Source: JBEEJL01 sp043744215
Lineage (GTDB): Bacteria > Pseudomonadota > Gammaproteobacteria > Burkholderiales > JBEEJL01
Direction: 5' to 3'
NCBI GenBank assembly: GCA_043744215.1
Contig: JAYTVC010000049.1
Coordinates: 1 to 64,000 of the forward strand
DNA length: 64,000 bases
The translations under genes were made by a program, and so were the position numbers. Of this stretch, positions 23,935 to 31,596 are shown piece by piece; within the stretch, counting starts at the first letter, position 1, and every line of letters begins with the position of its first letter. The notes beneath the pieces were generated by a model. The model searched no databases, was not told where the DNA came from, and saw only the letters and a program-made list of their open reading frames with translations.

Positions 23935-26052
23935 TTATGCCGAGGTTGCTTGAAACTCGTTAAAGCGCGCGCGGACACGTTCGACCTCCGGCCAATATTT
24001 TCTGCGCAGCACCGAAAAAAACATCTGGTTCAGGCTACGTGAAGCGCGCCACGAAAAAAGCAGGTCTCGTATATCCACATGGGAACGCTCGTACAACAAA
24101 TGACCCAACAGCCCCGTGATCTGTGACAAAGGAATGAGCAAAAATAACCACAGGTTGAAAGTGAGGGCGAAACCAATCCATGCCGTGTACATCATGCAAA
24201 CGGCCATGCAATGGATCAGCACATTGCCGGGCTGCTGATGTTTGAATACAAACACATCCCAATAATTGGTGAACGGATGATCCAGCATAACATCGTCAAT
24301 GCGATTGCGGTAGCGCGCGAGCACTGCCGACCGACCGCGAGCTTTTACCATCGGTGCGAGCAGTGTGCCGCAAGGCTGCGTCCCCAATACGGGCAACGGC
24401 GATCCGTTCTGCACCACTTCCCGGCCGCCGATAAAAACACTGCGGACAATTTCCTCCGATCCGCGTTTGACCATACGTCTGGCACCATCGAGAACCGGGT
24501 CTTCGATTTCTACAGGAGCAGGGTTCGGCTGCCGCAATGAATCCGGTTGCAGCAGGATGAGATCGGCACGTTTGCCTGCGCGTAATTCACCGCAGTCAAG
24601 ATTAAACCAGCGTGCAGCCTCCCCCGTTACCCGCGCGATAGCCCGTTGCGGCGACATAAAGCCTGTTGTGACAGCCTGCCGCAGCAGTGTCAGCGCGCCG
24701 TCGAAAAAAGCAATATTGCGCGCGTGCGCCCCGGCATCGGTGAAGCCCGGCAAAATGTGGGGATGCTGCATCAAACGCTGGCGGACTGACGCACGTTCGT
24801 TGGCGCTGCCGGCCACCCAGCGAAGTTGGTTGTCATGGGTTTCCAATAATTCCATCAGCATGGCGGTGGGATGACGGTTATTTTTATGCGCCACCTCCGC
24901 CACCGTTTGGCCAATATGCGCAAAGTCCGGCGAAGCAACGATTCGCATACGTTGCGTATCGCGATGAAACGTCCGTAGTTCCCGCCGCTCCCAATCTTGC
25001 TTGAAACGATCCTTAAAGCCGGGCGCGGCCCAGAGCAAACGTCGGCCATGGCTGTCAATGCAACTATTCAATTCCGCCCCGGCAGAAAATTCTTCAAACA
25101 GGGGTGTCAGCGGCCCGTCGGCATAAATGGTGAACGGCTCGGTCAAGGTTTGAAAACGCAGATTGCAACCGAGCAAACGATTCATCACAAAAGTGACCAT
25201 CGGAAATATTCGCCATAGCCAGGGCAAATCGGTCATGTCGAGGGCTGAGAGCACCGTGAGTCGCAGTGGCGGCCGGAAAATACCGATAGCCATCGAGCCA
25301 ATAAGCAGAAATGAAAAAATATTCTGCGGGTTCGGGGTGGTTTGGAAAACGGCATCATGATCGCGGCATACATCTGCCAGCATGCGGTATTCTCGCGCAT
25401 CGGCGTAGTGGGATGGTACTGAACGCCCAGCGAAGACGCCGCTCACTTTGTGCCAGTGGACCATATCTACCGATATGCCAATGCAGCCGGCTTCCAGCGC
25501 CGCCACAGCGAGTTCGCGCATGCGCGCCAGATCGTTGTCGTTGGCGCGGTCATGTAGACTGCGTTGTAGCCCCATCACCGCTGCACGTAAAGCGCTATGG
25601 CCCACCAGCGGCGCAACGTTTGGCCCAAGCGATAAGCTGCGCAGGTGATCCAGATATTGTTGCGGCGAATCCCAGGAAACCGATTGCGACAGCCATTTGC
25701 GCACTAACACGCCCGGCAGGTTCTCCACGCGCAAAAAAATATCGGCCAGGTCAGCCGGCTTGCCCGCAGTGAGTGACAAGCTGCAATTGCCCATGACGAT
25801 GGAAGTTACGCCGTGCCGCACCGATTCCGCCAGACCCGGCGATATTTCAACTTCAACATCATAGTGAGTGTGAATATCGACAAAGCCCGGCGCAACCCAT
25901 AGGCCGCTGACATCGCGAACTTCCCGCGCGGGCTGGTTGATGCAAGGGGCGAGTTCTGCGATACGGCCCGCTGCAATGCCGACGTCCTGTTGGATAGGCG
26001 GCGCGCCGGTTCCGTCGAAGACCAGCCCGCCTTTGAGCAGCAGATCAAGCAC
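23935..26052 (-). CDS. N-acyl-D-amino-acid-deacylase-like amidohydrolase fused to a membrane domain
   Basis: 705 residues. Residues 1-570 are an amidohydrolase of the D-aminoacylase group: PGFVDIHTHYD (His61, His63), TSIVMGNCSLSL (the metal-bridging Cys of D-aminoacylases), and FTDAGAHARN with the final Asp. Residues about 595-705 are an added domain with NYWDVFVFKHQQPGNVLIHC, two membrane helices (YTAWIGFALTFNLWLFLLIP) and GHLLYERSH, resembling Mpo1/DUF962 proteins. Typical D-aminoacylases are about 480-580 residues and soluble. The fusion would tether an N-acyl hydrolase to the membrane. It is two bases from the PAP2 gene. Confidence 0.8.
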   Translation of the reverse strand: MLDLLLKGGLVFDGTGAPPIQQDVGIAAGRIAELAPCINQPAREVRDVSGLWVAPGFVDIHTHYDVEVEISPGLAESVRHGVTSIVMGNCSLSLTAGKPADLADIFLRVENLPGVLVRKWLSQSVSWDSPQQYLDHLRSLSLGPNVAPLVGHSALRAAVMGLQRSLHDRANDNDLARMRELAVAALEAGCIGISVDMVHWHKVSGVFAGRSVPSHYADAREYRMLADVCRDHDAVFQTTPNPQNIFSFLLIGSMAIGIFRPPLRLTVLSALDMTDLPWLWRIFPMVTFVMNRLLGCNLRFQTLTEPFTIYADGPLTPLFEEFSAGAELNSCIDSHGRRLLWAAPGFKDRFKQDWERRELRTFHRDTQRMRIVASPDFAHIGQTVAEVAHKNNRHPTAMLMELLETHDNQLRWVAGSANERASVRQRLMQHPHILPGFTDAGAHARNIAFFDGALTLLRQAVTTGFMSPQRAIARVTGEAARWFNLDCGELRAGKRADLILLQPDSLRQPNPAPVEIEDPVLDGARRMVKRGSEEIVRSVFIGGREVVQNGSPLPVLGTQPCGTLLAPMVKARGRSAVLARYRNRIDDVMLDHPFTNYWDVFVFKHQQPGNVLIHCMAVCMMYTAWIGFALTFNLWLFLLIPLSQITGLLGHLLYERSHVDIRDLLFSWRASRSLNQMFFSVLRRKYWPEVERVRARFNEFQATSA

Positions 26053-26092
26053 AGTGTAGTTGTGATGAGACTTGCCGGTTTTTCAAAATAGC

Positions 26093-26707
26093 TTAGGCAA
26101 CGGGTCGGCGGCGGAGCAGGGTCATAGATGCAAGCCCGATAAGCAGGCCAAGAATACCACTGCCAGCGGCGATTTTGCCCGCGTATGATTTGGCTGCTGC
26201 CAAGGCCGGGTTATCCATCAGATTGGCGGAAAAATGGATGTTGACGAGTTTCCAGGTGCCGTTGTCTTTTTGCGCGACGGCACTCCACCTTGTGGGCATG
26301 GTGCGCACCTCGCCGTCCTTAAAATGGAAAGTATCCTGGGAAGTGCCATAAGTAATGCCTGTGTTGTCACCGACAAATTGCGTCAGCTCATCGGCTACCG
26401 GCTTGGTTTCTATTTTATTGACCAGTGCACCCGGCCCTTCGAATAAGCCGAGATAATACTTTTTGAACGCGTCGGCTCCCACGAGTTTTTGATTATCTAC
26501 CGTGACGACGGTGAAATTCGGATGCAAGCTGGGCATAATGCTGTCGAAGTTGCGCGTATTCAGGGCTTCAGCACCTTTGACCAACAACGCCCGCAGCGCG
26601 GCATGATCGTCCGTCCGGTCGGCCGTTTGTCCAGATGCACTGAGAGAAAAAATCAGCGAAAAAAACAGGGTAACGAAGGCAAAAAAAAGTTTTGGGCTAT
26701 TCTTCAT
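26093..26707 (-). CDS. Exported NTF2/SnoaL-like protein with C-terminal membrane anchor
   Basis: 204 residues. Signal peptide (1-26, SLSASGQ), then a DUF4440/NTF2-like domain (LVKGAEALNTRNFDSIMPSL, TRWSAVAQKDNGTWKLVNIHF; about 35-160) and a C-terminal helix IAAGSGILGLLIGLASMTLL ending in RRR. It would be periplasmic and anchored. Such folds bind small hydrophobic ligands or act as cyclases or isomerases; no catalytic residue can be assigned. It is the first gene of the seven-gene minus operon, 40 bases before the amidohydrolase, and divergent from the hydroxylase gene. Confidence 0.75.
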   Translation of the reverse strand: MKNSPKLFFAFVTLFFSLIFSLSASGQTADRTDDHAALRALLVKGAEALNTRNFDSIMPSLHPNFTVVTVDNQKLVGADAFKKYYLGLFEGPGALVNKIETKPVADELTQFVGDNTGITYGTSQDTFHFKDGEVRTMPTRWSAVAQKDNGTWKLVNIHFSANLMDNPALAAAKSYAGKIAAGSGILGLLIGLASMTLLRRRPVA

Positions 26708-26825
26708 AATGTTGACCTCAAATAACGCTACGTGGATGAATATAGTACGCTATCAAAATAATATGCCACATCGCATACTATGCCACAAGATATCGGCACA
26801 GGGCTGATGAACAAAGGAATTTCCC
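26708..26825. promoter_or_regulatory. Divergent control region of the oxygenase island
   Basis: This 118-base AT-rich gap separates the two divergent operons. TATGCCACA occurs twice (26763-26771 and 26780-26788, 17 bases apart), and ATAGTACGCTAT (26743-26754) is a near-palindrome. These are plausible operator elements; no regulator gene is adjacent, so the factor is unknown. Confidence 0.4.
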
Positions 26826-27557
26826 ATGACCATAGTCTGGTTGCTGCCGCTGGTGACATTTGCCGCCCTCGCGGTGCTTGAGCGCAGATTGCCATCTGCC
26901 CATGCCACATCGCCTTCAGCCCGCGCGGACTACCTTCTCAATCTCGCCGGGCTTACCGTGCAGGGCATAGGTGTACCGCTCGCAGGTTATTTTATTGCTA
27001 CGGGTTTGTTGGCCGTTTACTGGCCAAACGCGGCGGGTGTTTTACACATCGGATGGCTGGGTGCCTTCGCGTTGAATTTTATAATGATTGATTTTCTTTA
27101 TTACTGGCAGCACCGGCTGTTTCACCGGCTACCAGCGCTGTGGGCGTTGCATGAGTGCCATCATGCTTCGCCGTTTGTAAATGTGTGGGCCACGTCGCGC
27201 AATTCTCTGGCGGTGAATTTTATTTTTGTGTACATGCTGTTTAATCCGCTGTTCGGCTTTTTGTGCGACCGTCCCGATGGTTTTTTTGCAGCGGCCGCCC
27301 TTACGGCAAGCCTCGACATTTGGCGCCATTCGCGTTTACCGGAGCAATGGACATCAAATTGGCTGACGCGCATCCTGGTGACGCCCGCACGCCACCACGA
27401 CCACCATAGCCCGGACGGCCAGGCGACAAATTTCGGTGCAAATTTTATTTTATGGGATAAATTATTCGGCACCGCCCGTGAATGCAGCGGCTATCCCAAG
27501 GCTTACGGAGCAGGCACCGCCCGCAGCCCGTGGCGACAATTTCTTTTCCCATGGTAA
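26826..27557 (+). CDS. Fatty-acid-hydroxylase/sterol-desaturase superfamily protein
   Basis: 243 residues with about four membrane helices. The three histidine clusters are intact: H96-x3-H100 (WQHRLFH), H109-x2-H112-H113 (LHECHH) and RHHDHH near residue 205. These bind a non-haem diiron centre that hydroxylates or desaturates a membrane lipid (PF04116). AAAGGAA precedes ATG 26826. It begins the plus-strand arm of the island, followed by the AurF-like protein and ferredoxin, which could be its redox partners. Confidence 0.9.
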   Translation: MTIVWLLPLVTFAALAVLERRLPSAHATSPSARADYLLNLAGLTVQGIGVPLAGYFIATGLLAVYWPNAAGVLHIGWLGAFALNFIMIDFLYYWQHRLFHRLPALWALHECHHASPFVNVWATSRNSLAVNFIFVYMLFNPLFGFLCDRPDGFFAAAALTASLDIWRHSRLPEQWTSNWLTRILVTPARHHDHHSPDGQATNFGANFILWDKLFGTARECSGYPKAYGAGTARSPWRQFLFPW

Positions 27558-27566
27558 GCTGACAAC

Positions 27567-28751
27567 ATGCACCCAGGCCTCGCACAAAACCAGACCAAAT
27601 CCTTGTTGGATGACACGCCAACGGTCAAAAAACTTGAGCTCAATTTGCGCCGCAATGTTGAGCAAGACCACACTGCCCTCATAGACGACGCTGCGGCGCG
27701 TTTCCGTTACGAGGATTGCCGCAACGAATATTGGAACCCCGAATCCTACTCGTTATTGTGGGGAACGCCCGTGTGGGACCAGGCCACCGAGGCGCAGCGC
27801 GTCGTGCTCAACCAGCTTTACTGGGTGGCCTATTACGCGCAAATTATCTCGGCCGAGATTTCTACTATTTTTCTCAACCAGGTTGCGGCGGCTGGCTTGT
27901 ATTGCCTCGAAGATTTTCGCCTGGTGTGCGATAACCTCGACATCGAAACCAAGCAGGAACGCGCCCATATTAACGCCTTTAAAAAAGTCAGCGAAGAGGT
28001 AGAGCACAAGCTGTTCGGCGAGCGGCTGTTCACTTATCCTATGCGCAGCCTGTATGACCACACCATGATTTTTGCCGACACCAATGCGGCAAAAACTTTC
28101 TGGCGGCGTATGCAGCTCCAGGCGTTTACGGCGCTCTCCACCAGCAATGCGTTTCTCGGCAGCCAGTATTTGCTGATACGCGGCTTACGTACCTTGAATG
28201 GCAAATTGGTGCAGCACCAGCTCTCAAATTATTATATGCAGCACCCGGACAAACCCAATGCCCCATTACCTTCGGCCATCAGTTATTGGCACTTCATGGA
28301 CGAGTCGTTCCATTTCAATACCTCGCGCCTGGTCGGGTTGGAAGTACCGCGTTCCATCGAAGCGCCCACGGCTTTCGAGCGCTGGGTCGTCAACCGTGGC
28401 GTGGCCGGTTGCCAAAAGGATCACTATCATTTTTCCGTCGTCATCAACGGCATTTTTTGGCACGAGCCGGCGACCTTCCCGGTAATTTACAAATTGTTCC
28501 GCTCGCCCACTTTCGGTATGGATCATGCCCAGGCTTTGGCGATGATGAAACAATGCTTTACCCAGGAATCCGATGGGCTCACTGCCACCGCCACAACCCA
28601 TCAGACGGCGTCGGAGTCCTATCGTGCCTTTGTCGAGCCCGTCACCTGGCTCAACCAGGAAAACCGCGACATGCGCCTGATGCGCGCCAATTCCATTCAG
28701 CACTATCTTGGGCGCAATCGGCAAGCCCTAAAACATTTTCAGCCCGCATGA
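27567..28751 (+). CDS. AurF-like diiron oxygenase candidate
   Basis: 394 residues, all-helical. Candidate iron ligands are E97 (ISAEIST), E131-R-A-H134 (KQERAHINAF), E143-E-V-E-H147, and E246-S-F-H249 (HFMDESFHFN), arranged as in ferritin-like and p-aminobenzoate N-oxygenase (AurF) enzymes. The assignment is by motif, not a confident family match. The ferredoxin gene overlaps its stop (ATGA), strongly suggesting that the two form an oxygenase and its electron donor. The substrate is unknown. Confidence 0.65.
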   Translation: MHPGLAQNQTKSLLDDTPTVKKLELNLRRNVEQDHTALIDDAAARFRYEDCRNEYWNPESYSLLWGTPVWDQATEAQRVVLNQLYWVAYYAQIISAEISTIFLNQVAAAGLYCLEDFRLVCDNLDIETKQERAHINAFKKVSEEVEHKLFGERLFTYPMRSLYDHTMIFADTNAAKTFWRRMQLQAFTALSTSNAFLGSQYLLIRGLRTLNGKLVQHQLSNYYMQHPDKPNAPLPSAISYWHFMDESFHFNTSRLVGLEVPRSIEAPTAFERWVVNRGVAGCQKDHYHFSVVINGIFWHEPATFPVIYKLFRSPTFGMDHAQALAMMKQCFTQESDGLTATATTHQTASESYRAFVEPVTWLNQENRDMRLMRANSIQHYLGRNRQALKHFQPA

Positions 28752-29050
28752 AAAATCATCGCATTGAGTTTCCCGGCACATCATTTGCTCCGGTTGAATT
28801 GCCCGATCTGACCAGCCTGCCTTTGCACCTCACCGTGCAGAATTCACCGGTTCTGTTCGGGTGTCGCAGTGGCCTATGCGGAACCTGCCTCGTTGAAGTG
28901 GAGCCTTTGACTGACGATTCACTCGAACCATCTGATAACGCCGAAGCCGAAGCGCTGGAACTTTACGCGCGGGGCAACTCCAAAGCGCGTCTCGCTTGCC
29001 AACTGCTGCTGACGGCAGACATTCGTATCCGTAAAATCAAGAGCGGCTAA
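28748..29050 (+). CDS. [2Fe-2S] plant-type ferredoxin
   Basis: 100 residues from ATG 28748, overlapping the previous stop. The cluster ligands are Cys39, Cys44, Cys47 and Cys84 (GCRSGLCGTCLVEV ... LACQLL), the C-x4-C-x2-C-x(n)-C pattern of [2Fe-2S] ferredoxins. It is likely the electron carrier to the AurF-like protein and perhaps to the two Rieske oxygenases, which otherwise lack a partner here. No ferredoxin reductase gene is present in the window. Confidence 0.92.
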   Translation: MKNHRIEFPGTSFAPVELPDLTSLPLHLTVQNSPVLFGCRSGLCGTCLVEVEPLTDDSLEPSDNAEAEALELYARGNSKARLACQLLLTADIRIRKIKSG

Positions 29051-29130
29051 TTCGGCGCGCCAGCGCCCACCACCCATAACATCCGTCCATTTATCCCCTG
29101 ATTTGGGCTATGCAATGCGTGCGGTAAAGT

Positions 29131-29724
29131 TTAATAGCACTCTTCGTTACCCTCCGCTTGTCGCGGATTCGGATTAAAACCAAAGTGTGTTGCAACCTCG
29201 TCACTATTGATCACGGCAGCGGCAAAACGCTTATTGTGAAATTTCAAAAATAAGCCGTGCCAAAAATTAGGTGGTGTTTCTGCCAGTTTCGCTAACGCAT
29301 CATCACTCAATTTTTTGCCGTCGCTTGACGAAAAATGACCCAGCAGAGTTTGCAAATCCCGATCATCTACTACGCCGATGCCGTGTTCTGTCTGCAACAA
29401 AAGCTGGCCGCGTTCGTCGATCCATGCACCGGTTATCTGCGTCACTTTTGCTCTGGTTTGGGTTTCAAGATTAGTTTCATCGACGAAGCGTAACACCCAC
29501 GGCGTGTAATCGAGCGTGACATACACCCGCTGCGGGCCGTTCTGGAAAAACCAGCGGCCCTGTTCGTCGTGAGTGTAATTGCGGTCGATGAATTCAGCGA
29601 CGATAGGATTGCTGATGCGCTCGCCCTTGATGCGCCATTCACCCCGCTGCGACAGCGACAGCCAGCCGAACACTGCGGGCACGTTGGGCCATTTGGCCAT
29701 GGCTTGGAGAACGATGTTGTCCAT
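29131..29724 (-). CDS. Conserved proteobacterial protein of unknown function
   Basis: 197 residues, soluble. MDNIVLQAMAKWPNVPAVFG, WLSLSQRGEW and GRWFFQNGPQRVYVTLDYTP are strongly conserved-looking blocks that I associate with a DUF294x-type family, though I am not sure of the number. Function is unknown. The C-terminal part (HFGFNPNPRQ) is also characteristic. It is 14 bases beyond the dienoyl-CoA isomerase stop, on the same strand, so it is probably the last gene of that operon. Confidence 0.7.
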   Translation of the reverse strand: MDNIVLQAMAKWPNVPAVFGWLSLSQRGEWRIKGERISNPIVAEFIDRNYTHDEQGRWFFQNGPQRVYVTLDYTPWVLRFVDETNLETQTRAKVTQITGAWIDERGQLLLQTEHGIGVVDDRDLQTLLGHFSSSDGKKLSDDALAKLAETPPNFWHGLFLKFHNKRFAAAVINSDEVATHFGFNPNPRQAEGNEECY

Positions 29725-29738
29725 AGGCCAGTTTACTG

Positions 29739-30551
29739 CTAGTCGCGGAACTTCGCCTCGCGCTTTTGCATATTCGCTGCCGCCGCTTCCTGCAAATCAT
29801 CCGACAACAGCATGGCGGCGTTCCAGGTGGCGATGTAATTCAATCCGTCGGCGACGGTATGATCGCGCGAGTAAATGAGCATCTCTTTGGTGCCGCGCGT
29901 GGCGAGGGGAGATTTCTGCGCGATGGTTGTTGCGATTGCGGTTACGCCGGCCATCAGTGCTTCCTGGCTATCAAAAGTTTTGTTCACAAAACCAAACGAC
30001 CGTGCTTCGTCGCCGGAAAATTTGCGCCCCGTGTAAGCCAATTCGCGCGCGATGCCGTCGGGAATCAGTTTGGGCAGGCGCTGCAATGTGCCGACATCCG
30101 CCGTCATGCCGATGTCGATTTCTCTGATGCTGAAAAACGCGTCAGCCGTCGCGTAGCGCATGTCGCAGCACGTCGTCATATCGATGCCGAATCCGACGCA
30201 TGCACCGTGAATAGCCGCGAGTACCGGCTTGCGGCAGCGTTCGATGTTCGTCATGCAATCCTGCATATCAAGTATTTGCCGGCGCAGTTTTTCGCGCATA
30301 CGCGCCTGATCTTTTTCTGCGACAAGTTGTTGCACGCCCGCGAATGAAGCGAGGTCAATGCCGGACGTGAAATGCTTGCCGCGTCCACTGAGAATCGCGA
30401 CGCGGGCTTCGGGGGTTTCATCGACCCATTTGAACGCCGTGCGGATTTCATTCCACATGGTTTCATTCAGTGCATTGGCTTTGTCGGGGCGGTTAAGCTC
30501 GATGTGGGCGATGTGGTTTTGCAGGGAGACGGCGAGAGTTTGGTAATCCAT
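29739..30551 (-). CDS. ECH1-like dienoyl-CoA isomerase (crotonase family)
   Basis: 270 residues from ATG 30551, which has AAGGAAA at a good distance; an upstream in-frame start at 30581 is less likely. SGRGKHFTSGIDL and HGACVGFGIDMTTCCDMRY are the crotonase oxyanion loops. FSIREIDIGMTADVGTLQRLP matches the delta3,5-delta2,4-dienoyl-CoA isomerase ECH1, including the Glu and Asp (E of REID, D of ADVG) that do the proton shuttling. It would shift double bonds during beta-oxidation of unsaturated acyl-CoAs. A DECR2-like reductase gene is next door. Confidence 0.85.
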   Translation of the reverse strand: MDYQTLAVSLQNHIAHIELNRPDKANALNETMWNEIRTAFKWVDETPEARVAILSGRGKHFTSGIDLASFAGVQQLVAEKDQARMREKLRRQILDMQDCMTNIERCRKPVLAAIHGACVGFGIDMTTCCDMRYATADAFFSIREIDIGMTADVGTLQRLPKLIPDGIARELAYTGRKFSGDEARSFGFVNKTFDSQEALMAGVTAIATTIAQKSPLATRGTKEMLIYSRDHTVADGLNYIATWNAAMLLSDDLQEAAAANMQKREAKFRD

Positions 30552-30580
30552 GTGAATGATTTCCTTTTCGATTTCACCCA

Positions 30581-30682
30581 TCCCCAGTTTAACCTTTCCC
30601 TTGAAGGGGAAGGGACTCCTCTACAGTTAAGGGAGTTATGGTTTTAGTCCCCTCCCCTTCAAGGGGAGGGCTAGGGTGGGGA
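30581..30682. repeat. GC-rich inverted repeat
   Basis: Arms 30581-30617 and 30646-30682 are imperfectly complementary, with the core CCCTTGAAGGGGAAGGG and its partner CCCTCCCCTTCAAGGGG. The same core occurs at 53812-53832. It lies between two genes of an operon and could act as an attenuator or be a REP-type repeat. Confidence 0.7.
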
Positions 30683-30711
30683 TGGGTTTAAGCTTGAACA
30701 AACAACAAAAA

Positions 30712-31542
30712 TTATTTCTTCGCCATCGCCGCCATCATCTGTTCTGCGCCCATATTGAACAGCGCGGAGCCGGGAAGATTTTGCCCGCCGTCCGTCACCA
30801 GCAATGTGCCGGTGATATACGACGCCAGCGGCGAGGCGAGAAACACGGCGGCGTTGCCGATGTCGTCCACTGTGCCCATGCGTTTCAACGGAATGGAGTT
30901 CAATAGTTGTTCGGTGAATTTGGGATTGGTCAGGCGTTTGACGCCCTCGGTGCCTTCGATGGGGCCAGGCGCGATGGAGTTACAGCGGATGCCGTACTTG
31001 CCCCATTCCAGCGCGAGGTTGCGCATCATGTTGTCGATGCCCGCTTTCGCCGCGCCGACGTGCAATTGATACGCGTAAGGCATAAATGCTTGGCCGGCAG
31101 ATATATAAAGTATGCAGCCCTTGGTTTGTTTCAATTGCTCGAACGCCGCGCGCGAGGCGTTGAATGCGCCGAGCAAATCAATGTCGATCACGGTTTTGAA
31201 TCCGTTGGCGCTGAGTTGTTCCGACGGGCAAATGAAATTGCCGGCCGCGCCGGCCACCAAAACATTCATCGGGCCGAGTTCTTGCGCACTTTTTGCGAAC
31301 GCCGCTTCGAGGGCCGTATAGTCGCGCACGTCGGCAACGACAGGGCAAACTTTTGCGCCGAGTGCTCTGAGCTCAATCGCGGCGTTGTCGAGTTTCTCCT
31401 GCGTGCGTCCGCAGATGGCGATATTCGCGCCGAGGGCGGCGAAATTTTTTGCGATGCCTAAATTAATTCCGCTGCCACCACCGGTGACAAAAACGGTTTT
31501 GCCTTTGAACAAATCTTTTGCGAGATAAGAAGTAATGTTCAT
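30712..31542 (-). CDS. DECR2-like 2,4-dienoyl-CoA reductase (SDR family)
   Basis: 276 residues. TGGGSGINLGIA (20-31) binds NADP; AAGAAGNFICPSEQL and TVIDIDLLGAFN match peroxisomal 2,4-dienoyl-CoA reductase. The usual YxxxK is replaced: QLHVGAAKAG keeps the Lys but not the Tyr, exactly as in DECR2, and APGPIEGTEGVKRL is the DECR2 loop. It would reduce 2,4-dienoyl-CoA to 3-enoyl-CoA with NADPH. Together with the ECH1-like neighbour it makes an unsaturated fatty acid oxidation pair of a type better known from eukaryotes. Confidence 0.85.
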   Translation of the reverse strand: MNITSYLAKDLFKGKTVFVTGGGSGINLGIAKNFAALGANIAICGRTQEKLDNAAIELRALGAKVCPVVADVRDYTALEAAFAKSAQELGPMNVLVAGAAGNFICPSEQLSANGFKTVIDIDLLGAFNASRAAFEQLKQTKGCILYISAGQAFMPYAYQLHVGAAKAGIDNMMRNLALEWGKYGIRCNSIAPGPIEGTEGVKRLTNPKFTEQLLNSIPLKRMGTVDDIGNAAVFLASPLASYITGTLLVTDGGQNLPGSALFNMGAEQMMAAMAKK

Positions 31543-31563
31543 TTTTTATGCCTTTATGAATGA

Positions 31564-31592
31564 CAAATAATTGAATGTAATCAATATGTTAC
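31564..31592 (-). repeat. AT-rich intergenic element, copy 4
   Basis: On the minus strand, GTAACATATTGATTACATTC then AATTATTTG. It starts 4 bases after the ComB-like stop and ends 22 bases before the DECR2-like start, oriented with both genes. Confidence 0.75.
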
Positions 31593-31596
31593 GTAA

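Noticed and set aside
29050..29131. Oxygenase island extending into the next minus-strand operon
   Set aside because: The gene at 29131-29724 is a conserved protein attached to the beta-oxidation operon and converges on the ferredoxin gene, so it was not counted in the island.
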